DNA of 64,000 nt. Source: an uncultured Bacteroidales bacterium (lineage in GTDB: Bacteria; Bacteroidota; Bacteroidia; Bacteroidales; Paludibacteraceae). The DNA is taken from positions 1 to 64,000 of the forward strand of contig CACWNR010000006.1 in the NCBI GenBank assembly GCA_902762355.1, given 5' to 3'. Below are positions 1 to 7,524 of the stretch, in pieces. Under the pieces are notes generated by a model, which saw nothing but the letters and a program-made list of their open reading frames with translations, did no database searches and was not told where the DNA came from. A program made the translations under genes and the position numbers. Position 1 is the first letter of the stretch. Each line of letters begins with the position of its first letter.

Positions 1-432
1 GTCTGCACGGCTCATTTGCGACAACACCTCCTGCCGATAAGCCTCAGCATCGGCTTTATCAGCATCCGGCATAGCGCTAAGGTTGTATGTCAGCTCATGG
101 TCTGCCAACATCCGCAAGGTGTCCATCGACAGTTCGTTCAGGATACCCGTTACGGTGTGAACCCGAATGCCGTTCGCCTCCAACAGGCGAATGTAAGTGC
201 AATGCTCTTCGGCTGCTTTGTCCACATCGAAATAGTGTTCAAACAGACCTGCCGAGGGATGAATGACCCCATCGAACAACTCCTGTCCCGGGGTATGCAT
301 CAAGATCACTCCTGCCATATCCCACTCAGCCCGGGGGTAGTCCATGGATACTTGTTCTTGCTGACGCTGCATTGTGCATCCAGCCATGATCATCGTGGCA
401 CAAGCAAGTGCCGGTAAAAAATGCTTTGTCAT
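1..432 (-). CDS. Arginine deiminase-family lipoprotein, 3' part outside window
   Basis: The reading frame opens at an ATG (complement of 430-432) and runs without a stop off the left edge, so only about 144 N-terminal residues are visible. Residues 1-19 form a lipoprotein signal ending in a lipobox (M-A-G-C). After it comes a segment resembling the start of arginine deiminase: a 'hTPGQEL' strand, then 'EEHCTYIRLLEANGIRVHTV', as in the first repeat of the amidinotransferase fold. Classical deiminases are cytoplasmic, so a lipid-anchored version suggests extracytoplasmic arginine or citrulline chemistry (inference). The catalytic Cys, which lies at the C-terminus in this family, cannot be checked here. 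Confidence 0.7.
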   Translation of the reverse strand, partial: MTKHFLPALACATMIMAGCTMQRQQEQVSMDYPRAEWDMAGVILMHTPGQELFDGVIHPSAGLFEHYFDVDKAAEEHCTYIRLLEANGIRVHTVTGILNELSMDTLRMLADHELTYNLSAMPDADKADAEAYRQEVLSQMSRAD

Positions 433-455
433 ATATACGTTTGTTTATTTGTTAT

Positions 456-1214
456 CTATCTGAGCAACAGGTCTTTCAGTTTGATTTGAGGATGACGGTA
501 TTGACGATCCTTGCGTGCCTGTTGACCATTCGTGCTGATGGCTTGTTGCGCACAAGCATGAACGCACGCGAGACACACGGTACAATGGTCGCCGGTGAGA
601 GCTTTGTTGTCCGCCAAGCGGATGTTCTTCATCGGACAGACACGCACGCAAGTACCACAGCCGGTACATTTGTCGGCAATCACTTTCGGACCCAAGAAAT
701 GGATCATGCCTCTCGTCACAGCCGGACGACCAAGGAACCATGAGAGGAGTCCAAACCAACTATAGTGCAAGGTGTGGCTTTCCGCTTGCAGTTCGCGGCT
801 GATCAGTTCCATACGAGCCGGTACACGATCGAACTTACCCAACTGTTTATTAGGATTGCGCCCAAAAGCCAGCGCGCTGTTATCGGGCATACTGACCTTA
901 TGGCTGTATGCCAGTTCGATACCTTTTTCGCGCAGAAGGCGACGCAGTGTCCAGATGCAGTTTCCTGCCGCACTGCCACACGTGACGACCGTGAAGACAT
1001 AAGACTGCGGACTGATCTTCAATCGCGAAATCATATCGGGCAAAGCCGGTGGCAGGTTAAAATCATAGGTTGGAAAGACCAAACCGATACGTTTCTCGGC
1101 GGTCCAATCCTGCTGCACGGCTTCGGTCAGCAGCATCAGTTGCTCGTTCAGCCGCTCTGCCAACAGTCGTGCAACGGCGAGGCTGTTTCCTGTTGCTGAA
1201 AAATACAGAATCAT
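456..1214 (-). CDS. EFR1-family flavodoxin/ferredoxin protein
   Basis: A 252-residue protein with an N-terminal flavodoxin-like domain, whose first residues contain the FMN phosphate loop (F-S-A-T-G-N-S). The C-terminal part (about residues 180-230) has two 4Fe-4S motifs, CTGCGTCVRVCP and CTVCLACVHAC. This order matches the EFR1 family of cytoplasmic electron carriers. No membrane segment is seen. It follows the arginine-deiminase-like gene's start by 23 bases and lies just upstream of its own promoter-poor junction with the acetyltransferase. Its partner redox enzyme is not visible. The family call is confident; the physiological role is unknown. Confidence 0.88.
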   Translation of the reverse strand: MILYFSATGNSLAVARLLAERLNEQLMLLTEAVQQDWTAEKRIGLVFPTYDFNLPPALPDMISRLKISPQSYVFTVVTCGSAAGNCIWTLRRLLREKGIELAYSHKVSMPDNSALAFGRNPNKQLGKFDRVPARMELISRELQAESHTLHYSWFGLLSWFLGRPAVTRGMIHFLGPKVIADKCTGCGTCVRVCPMKNIRLADNKALTGDHCTVCLACVHACAQQAISTNGQQARKDRQYRHPQIKLKDLLLR

Positions 1215-1251
1215 ATATATGCGATTTTGCTTATTGGGATGATTTTTTTTG

Positions 1252-1806
1252 TTATTCAGTCATCTTGATTGGTTTGGCAGGATTGCCGGCAACGACCATA
1301 TCATCAGGGATGTCATGCGTAACGACCGAACCGGCTCCAACGATCACACGGTTGCCGATGGTGACACCCGGACAAACAATCACTCCGCCGCCCAACCAGC
1401 AGTCATCGCCGATCCGTATTGGCAGACCTGTTTCTATGGTCTGACGCCGCTCCAGATAATCATGCGGATGATCGGGTGTCAGCAGTTGGCAGTTAGGCCC
1501 GATAAGCGTGTGGGCGCCGATAGTAATACCTCCATCGTCCAGGAAGACCCCATTAAAATTGATAAACGAACCTTCGCCTATGCTGATTCGGTTACCGTGG
1601 TCGCAGTGGAATGGCGGACAAATAATCACCGAAGGATGCGCATCCGGGATGAGAGCTCTGATACAACGATGTAACTCATCCATGTCCCATGCACCGCATT
1701 GATTGAGATCCCGCATGGCGTAATACGCCCGCAGGATATTCGCCTGAACCTCCTTGTCCGTATAATCATACGGCAAGTTATGAAGCATTTTCTCGTATTC
1801 TGTCAT
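1252..1806 (-). CDS. Sugar O-acetyltransferase (maltose/galactoside acetyltransferase type)
   Basis: A 184-residue protein with an N-terminal helical 'MAC' segment (about residues 1-60) followed by a left-handed beta helix of hexapeptide repeats, ending in 'GAGSVVTHDIPDDMVVAGNPAKPI'-type sequence typical of maa/lacA proteins. The catalytic His is probably the one in T-P-D-H-P near residue 113. Such enzymes move acetyl from acetyl-CoA to sugar hydroxyls in the cytoplasm, often for detoxification. The size equals the family norm. It is the second gene of a same-strand run with EFR1 (37-base gap). Confidence 0.9.
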   Translation of the reverse strand: MTEYEKMLHNLPYDYTDKEVQANILRAYYAMRDLNQCGAWDMDELHRCIRALIPDAHPSVIICPPFHCDHGNRISIGEGSFINFNGVFLDDGGITIGAHTLIGPNCQLLTPDHPHDYLERRQTIETGLPIRIGDDCWLGGGVIVCPGVTIGNRVIVGAGSVVTHDIPDDMVVAGNPAKPIKMTE

Positions 1807-1850
1807 AATATCTGTCTCGCAAAATTAAAAGCTGATTGGTAATATCCATG

Positions 1851-2057
1851 TTATTTGTTTCCATTGTATCCAATCGGTCGGAATTGCTCTTGTTCTTCGC
1901 TATAGACATAACCGGCTTCGCGAAGAATCGCTTTAATCTTCTCCGGCTCGGTGTTGAAGTTATAGCACAATGATTCAAGCGAGTCAAATTCCTCGTCCCT
2001 AAGCAGCATATTGATGCTCGATACTAATATGGCTGGGTTCTGCGGTAGATAATCCAT
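1851..2057 (-). CDS. DUF4250 domain protein
   Basis: A 68-residue protein that matches the pattern I know for DUF4250: an 'NPAILVSSINMLLRDE' opening, a short helical middle and 'EAGYVYSEEQEQF' near the end. The fold resembles a small winged-helix-like unit, but no function is established. It is soluble with no signal peptide. It lies on the same strand as its neighbours, 44 bases before the acetyltransferase stop. Real-gene status rests on conserved family pattern and ordinary spacing. Confidence 0.8.
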   Translation of the reverse strand: MDYLPQNPAILVSSINMLLRDEEFDSLESLCYNFNTEPEKIKAILREAGYVYSEEQEQFRPIGYNGNK

Positions 2058-2103
2058 ACTTATATCCTCGTCATGTGGTAATCCAAGCGCTTGAGTGTTA
2101 CCA

Positions 2104-2295
2104 TTAGATACCTTGATACTTGGTAAAGTTATACTTCTCGCGCAGTTGCTTTTGTTCTTCTGCTGAACGGAAGGTGAAATACGCTTTCCATCCCGGACAG
2201 AAGTTGATGTGCCATCTCCAGAAACGACCTAACGCAGAGTTAGGTTTTGCGTCGTAGTGCGCACGAAACTTACAATTTTCACATGCGTGTGTCAT
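2104..2295 (-). CDS. Small conserved Cys/Trp-rich protein, function unknown
   Basis: A 63-residue basic protein beginning MTHACENCKFRAHYD and containing RFWRWHINFCPGWKAY. It has Cys-x2-Cys near the start and a further Cys at about residue 34, which may bind metal (inference). I recognise similar short proteins from anaerobic gut bacteria but know no assigned function or DUF number. There is no signal peptide. It sits between DUF4250 and the rhodanese lipoprotein on the same strand. Confidence 0.65.
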   Translation of the reverse strand: MTHACENCKFRAHYDAKPNSALGRFWRWHINFCPGWKAYFTFRSAEEQKQLREKYNFTKYQGI

Positions 2296-2323
2296 ATTAA
2301 AAAATATTTGAAGTTATTATATC

Positions 2324-2341
2324 GTCTTTTGGTATGCCAGG
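2324..2341. repeat. 18-bp exact repeat, copy 1 (second at 10159-10176)
   Basis: The 18-mer GTCTTTTGGTATGCCAGG occurs here, just downstream of the rhodanese-lipoprotein stop, and again at 10159-10176 upstream of the NAD(P)-binding gene. Read on the minus strand both copies encode LAYQKTI followed by a stop within one or two codons, so they may be the 3' ends of a duplicated, otherwise lost gene. Confidence 0.6.
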
Positions 2342-2344
2342 TTC

Positions 2345-3391
2345 TTATTCATAATGTCTGATTTGAACGTCTATATCGGGTAGTTGTGCTGCGATGCCGG
2401 ACACGTCGGTTTGACTGTAGTGATACGGGAATAGCACTTTCGGTTGGATGATACGCGCCGCTTCAATCAGTTGCTCCGGCGTCATGGTGTATGGCTGATT
2501 ACATGGCAGGAAAGCGATGTCTATATCCTTGATATCTGCCATCTCCAATATCACCTCCGTGTCTCCGGCGATGTAAATACGCAAGCCGTCTAGCGTCAGA
2601 ATATAACCATTATCGCGTCCTTTCGGATGGAACTGCAGATGCCCTTCGGTCGTGTTGTACGCCGGAACGGCCTCTATGGAAATATTGTCTGTCAATTGGC
2701 GCTTGTCGCCATTTGCCATGACGATACCTTTGCCCAATATATCGGCAGATGCTTGGTTTGCAATCACTTGCGTATAGAGTTCGTGCGACAAGTTATGAAT
2801 CGCTTCTTTGTCCAGATGGTCATGGTGTTCGTGCGTGATGAGGATGAAATCCGCCGTCGGCATGGTGGTGTAATCAATCGAACGGTTGCCGAGGTGCGAA
2901 ACGGGATCGACGAAGATCTGCTTGTCTCCGGCTTCAATCCATATACTGGCATGTACCAGCGCGTTGAGTTTCACACTCATGCCGTTAGATGTCCGGAACT
3001 CATCGCACTCATAGACCTCTGCCTGAACGGTCTTACCTGCCGCTTGCCATGCTTCCAAACCGCCTTGCAGCTCCACGATATGCTTATAGCCCATCTTGTA
3101 TAACTTGTCTCCCGCCTTATGGCTGCGATGACCAACTCTGCAATAAACGGCAACGGTCTTAGACTTATCCAACATCTGCCCGGCTTCGTCCGCAAACGCC
3201 TCGTTTTTCCAGTCGATATTCATCGCTCCCACGATATGCCCTTGCTCGTACTCTTCTGGCGTGCGCACATCTACTAACTGCACATCCGGTTCGGCAATAG
3301 TCTGTTCAAACTCATCCGGCGTCACGGTCGGATACTTCGGCGCACATGCCGCAAAAAGCATTGTGCTGATAGCTATAAATAATTTTCTCAT
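2345..3391 (-). CDS. Rhodanese / metallo-beta-lactamase-fold fusion lipoprotein
   Basis: A 348-residue protein. Residues 1-16 are a lipoprotein signal (lipobox F-A-A-C, Cys16). Residues about 22-125 form a rhodanese domain with active-site loop C-R-V-G-H-R (Cys84). Residues about 130-348 are an UlaG-like metallo-beta-lactamase fold with the motif H187-E-H-H-D-H192 and later 'AGDTE' and 'FPYHYS'. It is therefore probably a periplasmic or surface sulfur- or ester-processing enzyme. The known persulfide dioxygenase-rhodanese fusions have the opposite domain order, so substrate assignment by analogy is only a guess. Its promoter is listed separately. Confidence 0.88.
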   Translation of the reverse strand: MRKLFIAISTMLFAACAPKYPTVTPDEFEQTIAEPDVQLVDVRTPEEYEQGHIVGAMNIDWKNEAFADEAGQMLDKSKTVAVYCRVGHRSHKAGDKLYKMGYKHIVELQGGLEAWQAAGKTVQAEVYECDEFRTSNGMSVKLNALVHASIWIEAGDKQIFVDPVSHLGNRSIDYTTMPTADFILITHEHHDHLDKEAIHNLSHELYTQVIANQASADILGKGIVMANGDKRQLTDNISIEAVPAYNTTEGHLQFHPKGRDNGYILTLDGLRIYIAGDTEVILEMADIKDIDIAFLPCNQPYTMTPEQLIEAARIIQPKVLFPYHYSQTDVSGIAAQLPDIDVQIRHYE

Positions 3392-3457
3392 ACTATATCA
3401 AATCACTAATTTCTAACTTGTTTAATAGTTTCTTGTCTTCCTTGCGCAAACTTTGCG

Positions 3458-3488
3458 CAAAGGTACAAAAAGAATCCCACATATGCAA
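3458..3488 (-). promoter_or_regulatory. Promoter for the rhodanese lipoprotein
   Basis: On the minus strand a -33 element TTGCATATGTG (from 3488) and a -7 element TACCTTTG (3465-3458) are about 19 bases apart, giving a leader of about 60 nt to the ATG at 3391. Just inside the transcript lies a palindrome, TTGCGCAAACTTTGCGCAA (about 3443-3461). Confidence 0.75.
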
Positions 3489-3512
3489 GTTTTTGTGGGA
3501 TTTTTTTGTTGT

Positions 3513-3714
3513 TTATCGCAAGCGAGCCAGCATTTTGATGCCATAAACAGGCCAGTACGGCACTTTCTCGATGCTGGTTCGAACACGCGGGCATTGTCCG
3601 TGTACTCGATGTGCCCGAAATGAGTGAATTGCAGCACAACATATGTTATGCCTGCAAGAAGAAGCAACACGATAATCGTGTTGTATAAATACGTGAAAAT
3701 CCGGGATTTTTGCA
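3513..3714 (-). pseudogene. Remnant of an HlyD/EmrA-type secretion adaptor
   Basis: The 513-base space between the rhodanese and TonB-receptor genes contains a frame starting at 3714 whose first 44 residues read like the start of an EmrA/HlyD adaptor: a short cytoplasmic head, one hydrophobic segment (NTIIVLLLLAGITYVVL) and the diagnostic H-I-E-Y-T-D-N-A-R-V. The similarity stops abruptly there. In a shifted frame the DNA then gives IEKVPYWPVYGIKMLARLR and a stop, which could be the tail of the same or another lost gene. A normal adaptor has more than 300 residues, so this is an internal deletion. Its promoter is intact. Confidence 0.6.
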
Positions 3715-3796
3715 TAAATAAAGCAACCCTTTTAGTTAATACTCTTTGGAATATTCTCGGGTCGCCCCTTGCCTTTACCAAGGCCAAAATCGAGTG

Positions 3797-3828
3797 CAAA
3801 AGTACAAAAAAAACATGAATTATGCAAA
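3797..3828 (-). promoter_or_regulatory. Intact promoter in front of the HlyD-like remnant
   Basis: Minus strand: -33 TTTGCATAATTC (from 3828) and -7 TACTTTTG (3804-3797), 19 bases apart, followed by a leader of about 80 nt to the remnant ATG at 3714. Transcription of the decayed locus is therefore still plausible. Confidence 0.65.
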
Positions 3829-3866
3829 TTTTCTGTTTTTTATTTTCAACTTTCAATTATTTTTTG

Positions 3867-3874
3867 TAACTTTG
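3867..3874 (+). promoter_or_regulatory. Probable -7 element for the TonB-dependent receptor
   Basis: TAACTTTG fits TAnnTTTG and is 30 bases before the receptor start codon. I could not find a good TTTG -33 box at the usual distance; the upstream DNA is A/T rich. The assignment is therefore weaker than for the other promoters in this window. Confidence 0.45.
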
Positions 3875-3904
3875 CGTGCTTTTTTATAAAAAGCACCTAT
3901 TCAA

Positions 3905-6091
3905 ATGTTCAAAAATTATTCATTCAAAACAAGAATCCGTTTCCGTCGGTTCTGCCACAAGGCGTACGCCGCTTTCCGTTCGCTTCACCGCGAGGTGACT
4001 ATCGGACATGTGGCGGGTTATATGACCGATCTGGAGATGCTCAAGCATGGCAAGAGTGTGGCTGTGGCTGCCCTCAGCGGCTTGTTCTGCGTACCGGTAA
4101 TGGCGGAAGGTTCATCGGGAACGGCGGATTCCATCCCCTTAACCGACCAGCAACTTAGTCTTCAGGAGGTGTTGGTCGTTTCTCAAAAAGCTGAAGTTCA
4201 TTCGGAAGCCTTCCGTCTTATCACACAGGTATCGCACGCCGAGATAGAGTCGTTGCCGATACAGACCGTGGCGGATATCCTGCAATACCTGCCTGGGTTG
4301 GATGTGCGGACACGCGGAGCCAACGGTTCCCAAGCCGACATCAGTATGCGTGGTGGGACGTTCGACCAAGTGCTGGTGCTGCTTAACGGCGTGAGTATGA
4401 GCGATTTCCACACCGGGCACTATGCGCTAAACGTGCCGATTACGCCTGCGATGATTGAGCGCATCGAAGTGTTGCAAGGCACCTCGGCACATCTGCACGG
4501 AGCCTTCTCCGGAGCAATCAATATCGTCACGAAACAAACTGTTTCAAACAGCGGAGCGCAAACAACTTCAAACAGAGGTACAACCTCTCAAACTATTTTA
4601 CGTCTGGACGGGGGCATGAACGGTTTGGTTCATCCGCAGGTGGCGGCGTCCGTGGCACGCAAAGAGGTGCTGTTCAATATCGCAGCGGATTACTCGCGAG
4701 CAGAAGGCTATCTGGCGCCCCAACCCACGGAGAAAGAAGCCCTTGCATGCCGTAACTCGGATTTTCAACTGGTGAACCTCTATTTCCAGACACGATGGAG
4801 AGAACTCGATGTGCAGGCCGGTGCGCAATGGAAAGATGCGGGGTTGGGAATGGGTTATGGTTTTGGGTCGCAAGATCAGTTTGACGCTACGCGTACTGCT
4901 TTTGCGTCCGCCAAGTACGCACATCGCTGGGGGGCATGGCGCTTAGATGCTCAAGCGGCTTATCGCGCTAACTACGACCGCTACGAATGGCATCGCGGGC
5001 AACGGTTATACGGCAATTTCCACTTCGCGCAGACCGCTTCCGCCGCGCTGGCTGCCCATTATGCTTCGCGTGTTGGAACCACATCCTTCGGAATCAGTAT
5101 CCATAATGAAAACATGCACTCTACGAACCTTGGTGACACCATCAATCCAAACGGACAAGTACCGAATGTAGAAGGTTTTCCGCTATCCCAAGTTCGCGTA
5201 TTGGATCTGGTCAAAGGAGGTAATCGTTTCCATACGAACTACTATGCCGAACAAAGCTTCTATTATGCAGGTTTAGCCGCTTCCATCGGCATCAACGGCA
5301 CATACAACTCCCAATTCGGACACCATCTGGGTGGAGGAGCAAACATCGGCTATGACTTCAAAAAAGGCGGAACCGTTTATCTGAATGCCAACCGCTCGCT
5401 GCGCATGCCCACGTTCACCGATCTCTATTACAACGCCGGAAACCAACTGGGTAACCGCAACCTCAATCCCGAAAAAGCATGGCTCCTCTCAGTCGGTTAC
5501 AAAGGAGAATGGAAATTAAGAAATCTCAAATCTCAAATCTCAAATGACAAATCAGACAAAGGCATGCTCACTTTGTCCGCCGATTGGTACTACCGATGGG
5601 GAAGAGACATCATCGACTGGGTGTATGTGCCGGAAGATACGAAACGACCGTATCACGCACAGAATCAACAACGTGTGGATGCTACGGGTATAGAACTTTC
5701 TATCGCATACCGGCTTAACGAATGGCTGCGTTGTGTGGCGGTCGATTACGCATACACCTATCTGAACTTGGACCTCAAAGAGACGGGTTCACGCTATCTC
5801 GATTACCTGAGTCATAAACTGTCTATCCGTCTGGAGCATGGTATCTACAAAGGTTTTGGCGCTTCATGGACGGTGCGCTTTCAGAAACGAGAAGGTCAGT
5901 TCAACAATGCCGAAGGGGCTGTGCAGAACTATCAGCCCGTGTGGTTATTGGATGGTTCTATCTATTGGCAGAACCGCTACCTGCGTGTCGCTGCCGAGTG
6001 TACAAATATCACCCATACGCGCTATTACGACTACGGCGGAATCCTCCAACCCGGCGCTTGGGCAAAAGTGAGCATTCAGGCGAAACTATAA
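3905..6091 (+). CDS. TonB-dependent outer membrane receptor (BtuB/FepA-like)
   Basis: A 728-residue receptor. Residues 1-68 form a long bipartite signal: a basic, aromatic stretch (RIRFRRFCHKAYAAFRSLHREVTIG) precedes the hydrophobic core (VAVAALSGLFCVPVMA), as in a recurrent class of Bacteroidota receptors with extended signal peptides. About residues 100-215 are the plug domain ('ILQYLPGLDVRTRGANGSQADISMRGGTFDQVLVLLNGV'), and the rest is a 22-strand type barrel ending in an aromatic-rich strand with a Lys-Leu terminus. No SusD partner is adjacent, so the ligand may be a cofactor or metal chelate rather than a glycan (inference). A heptamer repeat is inserted in frame near residues 539-549. 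Confidence 0.9.
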   Translation: MFKNYSFKTRIRFRRFCHKAYAAFRSLHREVTIGHVAGYMTDLEMLKHGKSVAVAALSGLFCVPVMAEGSSGTADSIPLTDQQLSLQEVLVVSQKAEVHSEAFRLITQVSHAEIESLPIQTVADILQYLPGLDVRTRGANGSQADISMRGGTFDQVLVLLNGVSMSDFHTGHYALNVPITPAMIERIEVLQGTSAHLHGAFSGAINIVTKQTVSNSGAQTTSNRGTTSQTILRLDGGMNGLVHPQVAASVARKEVLFNIAADYSRAEGYLAPQPTEKEALACRNSDFQLVNLYFQTRWRELDVQAGAQWKDAGLGMGYGFGSQDQFDATRTAFASAKYAHRWGAWRLDAQAAYRANYDRYEWHRGQRLYGNFHFAQTASAALAAHYASRVGTTSFGISIHNENMHSTNLGDTINPNGQVPNVEGFPLSQVRVLDLVKGGNRFHTNYYAEQSFYYAGLAASIGINGTYNSQFGHHLGGGANIGYDFKKGGTVYLNANRSLRMPTFTDLYYNAGNQLGNRNLNPEKAWLLSVGYKGEWKLRNLKSQISNDKSDKGMLTLSADWYYRWGRDIIDWVYVPEDTKRPYHAQNQQRVDATGIELSIAYRLNEWLRCVAVDYAYTYLNLDLKETGSRYLDYLSHKLSIRLEHGIYKGFGASWTVRFQKREGQFNNAEGAVQNYQPVWLLDGSIYWQNRYLRVAAECTNITHTRYYDYGGILQPGAWAKVSIQAKL
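5521..5552. repeat. Heptamer repeat (AAATCTC) inside the TonB receptor
   Basis: Three units of a 7-bp word (reverse complement ATTTGAG) plus degenerate ends, read in frame as K-S-Q-I-S-N-D-K in a barrel loop. Confidence 0.75.
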
Positions 6092-6127
6092 CCTCCCTTT
6101 AAGCCTTCTTTTACAAATTGAGACTTT

Positions 6128-7258
6128 TTACTTTAGATTTTTCTCAAAGAACTCAGCCAACTTATCCCACGGGATGAGGTTCTTGGGTTCGCCTTGGCCT
6201 GCCGGCTCGGTATAACCGCCGTCATAGAGATCGCAATGCGAGGCATCGGGAATGATAAGCAGCTCTTTATTCTCGGGACAGGGATTCGGAGCTACCACAG
6301 TCTTGTAGCCCTCTGCCTTTCCGTCCACCATGTAATGGTACGCCGCTTCGCCAAAATAACGGCTGTGCGCATTTTCACCGTGCATGATCAGAACCGCCGA
6401 ACGGATCTCGTTGATATAATACAGGAAACGGCTGTTGGCATAAGCCTGCGTGCCGATGACACGCCATCCGTCATTCGAGTTGCCACTGCGTGCGTGGTAG
6501 CCGCGCGGGGTCTTGTAGTAATCGTGGTAGTCCTTGACGAACTGCGGTGCATCGTCCGGCAGTGGGTCTATCACGCCTCCTGCCATAGCTTGCGGGTCAT
6601 TGAGACGCTGTTGAGACAGGTTCTCACGATTTCTGTGACGCCACTGCTCATCATCGAAAGCATCGTTGTAGTCGTTGCCGGCCACACGCGTCATGTCGTA
6701 CATCGTGGAAGCCACGGTCGCTTTGATGCGCGTATCCGCTGCAGCCGCATTGAGTGCTATTCCTCCCCATCCGCAGATACCAATAATACCGATGCGGTTT
6801 GCATCCACTTCGGGCAGTTTGGAAAGGTAATCCACGGCTGCCATGAAGTCCTCGGTATTGATGTCCGGCGAAGCCGTGCGACGCGGTTCACCCGAACTCT
6901 CGCCGGTAAAAGAAGGATCAAAAGCCAGTGCAACAAAACCGCGCTCTGCCATCTTCATCGCATATAAACCCGAACTCTGCTCTTTGGTTGCGCCGAAAGG
7001 ACCGGACACCGCTAAAGCGGCGTATTTGTGATTTGACATTTGAGATTTGTCATTTGCCTTCGGCGTGTAGAGATCGCCAACCAACGTAAAGCCGTATTGG
7101 GTTTGGAAAGATACCTTTCGGTGGTTTACTTTCTCGCTAAGCGGGAACACTTTGTCCCCTGTGTTATTTTCACATTTACTCATTTTGTCATTTGAATTTG
7201 TGCAAGCTGCAAATAGGATTGCCGCAAGCAAAAAGATAAATATTTTTCTCATTTTCAT
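6128..7258 (-). CDS. Alpha/beta hydrolase lipoprotein with Cys nucleophile (YcjY/dienelactone hydrolase-like)
   Basis: A 376-residue protein with lipobox F-A-A-C (Cys19). The nucleophile elbow reads G-I-C-G-W-G-G at residues 160-166, with Cys162 where most hydrolases have Ser; this is typical of the YcjY/dienelactone-hydrolase-like branch. The acid is probably near 'MHGENAHS' and the base is His in 'PDASHCDLYDGG' near the end. It should act in the periplasm or on the cell surface, with an unknown ester or related substrate. Two short-repeat tracts fall inside the N-terminal 80 residues (NSNDKMSKCEN and NDKSQMSNHK), making this linker unlike its relatives. Confidence 0.85.
   Translation of the reverse strand: MKMRKIFIFLLAAILFAACTNSNDKMSKCENNTGDKVFPLSEKVNHRKVSFQTQYGFTLVGDLYTPKANDKSQMSNHKYAALAVSGPFGATKEQSSGLYAMKMAERGFVALAFDPSFTGESSGEPRRTASPDINTEDFMAAVDYLSKLPEVDANRIGIIGICGWGGIALNAAAADTRIKATVASTMYDMTRVAGNDYNDAFDDEQWRHRNRENLSQQRLNDPQAMAGGVIDPLPDDAPQFVKDYHDYYKTPRGYHARSGNSNDGWRVIGTQAYANSRFLYYINEIRSAVLIMHGENAHSRYFGEAAYHYMVDGKAEGYKTVVAPNPCPENKELLIIPDASHCDLYDGGYTEPAGQGEPKNLIPWDKLAEFFEKNLK
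7024..7056. repeat. Heptamer repeat (ATTTGNN) inside the hydrolase gene
   Basis: Near-tandem ATTTG-starting words of about 7 bp. They share the ATTTGAGATTTG core with the tract at 5521-5552. A second, weaker tract lies at about 7170-7202 in the same gene. Confidence 0.7.
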
Positions 7259-7282
7259 ATTTGATCATTTCGTAAGCGAGTG

Positions 7283-7314
7283 CAAAATTACTACTTTTTT
7301 TTCAAATACACAAA
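7283..7314 (-). promoter_or_regulatory. Promoter for the Cys-nucleophile hydrolase
   Basis: Minus strand: -33 TTTGTGTATTTG (from 7314) and -7 TAATTTTG (7290-7283), spaced 20 bases, with a short leader to the start at 7258. Confidence 0.7.
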
Positions 7315-7350
7315 AATAACGGGAAGAAAAAACTATTTCACTATTTCCCC

Positions 7351-7377
7351 TTGTACATTGTACGTTGTTCCATTGTG
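7351..7377. repeat. Heptamer repeat (TTGTACA family)
   Basis: TTGTACA, TTGTACG and TTGTTCCATTGTGC follow each other with a 7-bp period, directly at the broken end of the AraC remnant. An adjoining CTATTTCA/CTATTTCC pair precedes them. Confidence 0.65.
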
Positions 7378-7524
7378 CTTTATGAACATATCCTCATGAG
7401 CGGCCGAAGCATCAGCGAAACGGCATACATGCTCGGCTTCGATTACCCGCATCATTTCACGCGCATGTTCAAGAACAAAACCGGTATCACTCCGGGCGAG
7501 TACATGCGCGGTCATGCGTCCTGA
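7378..7524 (+). pseudogene. C-terminal remnant of an AraC-family regulator
   Basis: The plus-strand frame reads 'YEHILMSGRSISETAYMLGF' and then 'DYPHHFTRMFKNKTG', 'ITPGEYMRGHAS', stop. This is the second helix-turn-helix of an AraC/XylS DNA-binding domain (I-S-E-x-A-Y-x-L-G-F ... F-x-R-x-F-K-x-x-x-G-I-T-P). Only about 46 residues survive; the first helix-turn-helix and any sensor domain are missing, and the break coincides with a short heptamer repeat. The only internal ATG (7396) would give a 42-residue peptide that could not bind DNA normally. The opposite-strand frame over the same DNA has no recognisable features. Confidence 0.75.

Noticed and set aside
16..417. Plus-strand open frame of 133 codons at the left edge
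   Set aside because: It is antisense to the arginine-deiminase-like lipoprotein, which has a signal peptide and recognisable motifs; the plus-strand product has none.
3471..3508. AATCCCAC ... GTGGGATT hairpin with T-run as a plus-strand terminator
   Set aside because: The same bases form the -33 and spacer of the rhodanese-lipoprotein promoter on the other strand, and no plus-strand gene ends here.
7333..7515. 60-codon minus-strand open frame
   Set aside because: No family features; the plus strand over the same DNA clearly encodes the end of an AraC domain.
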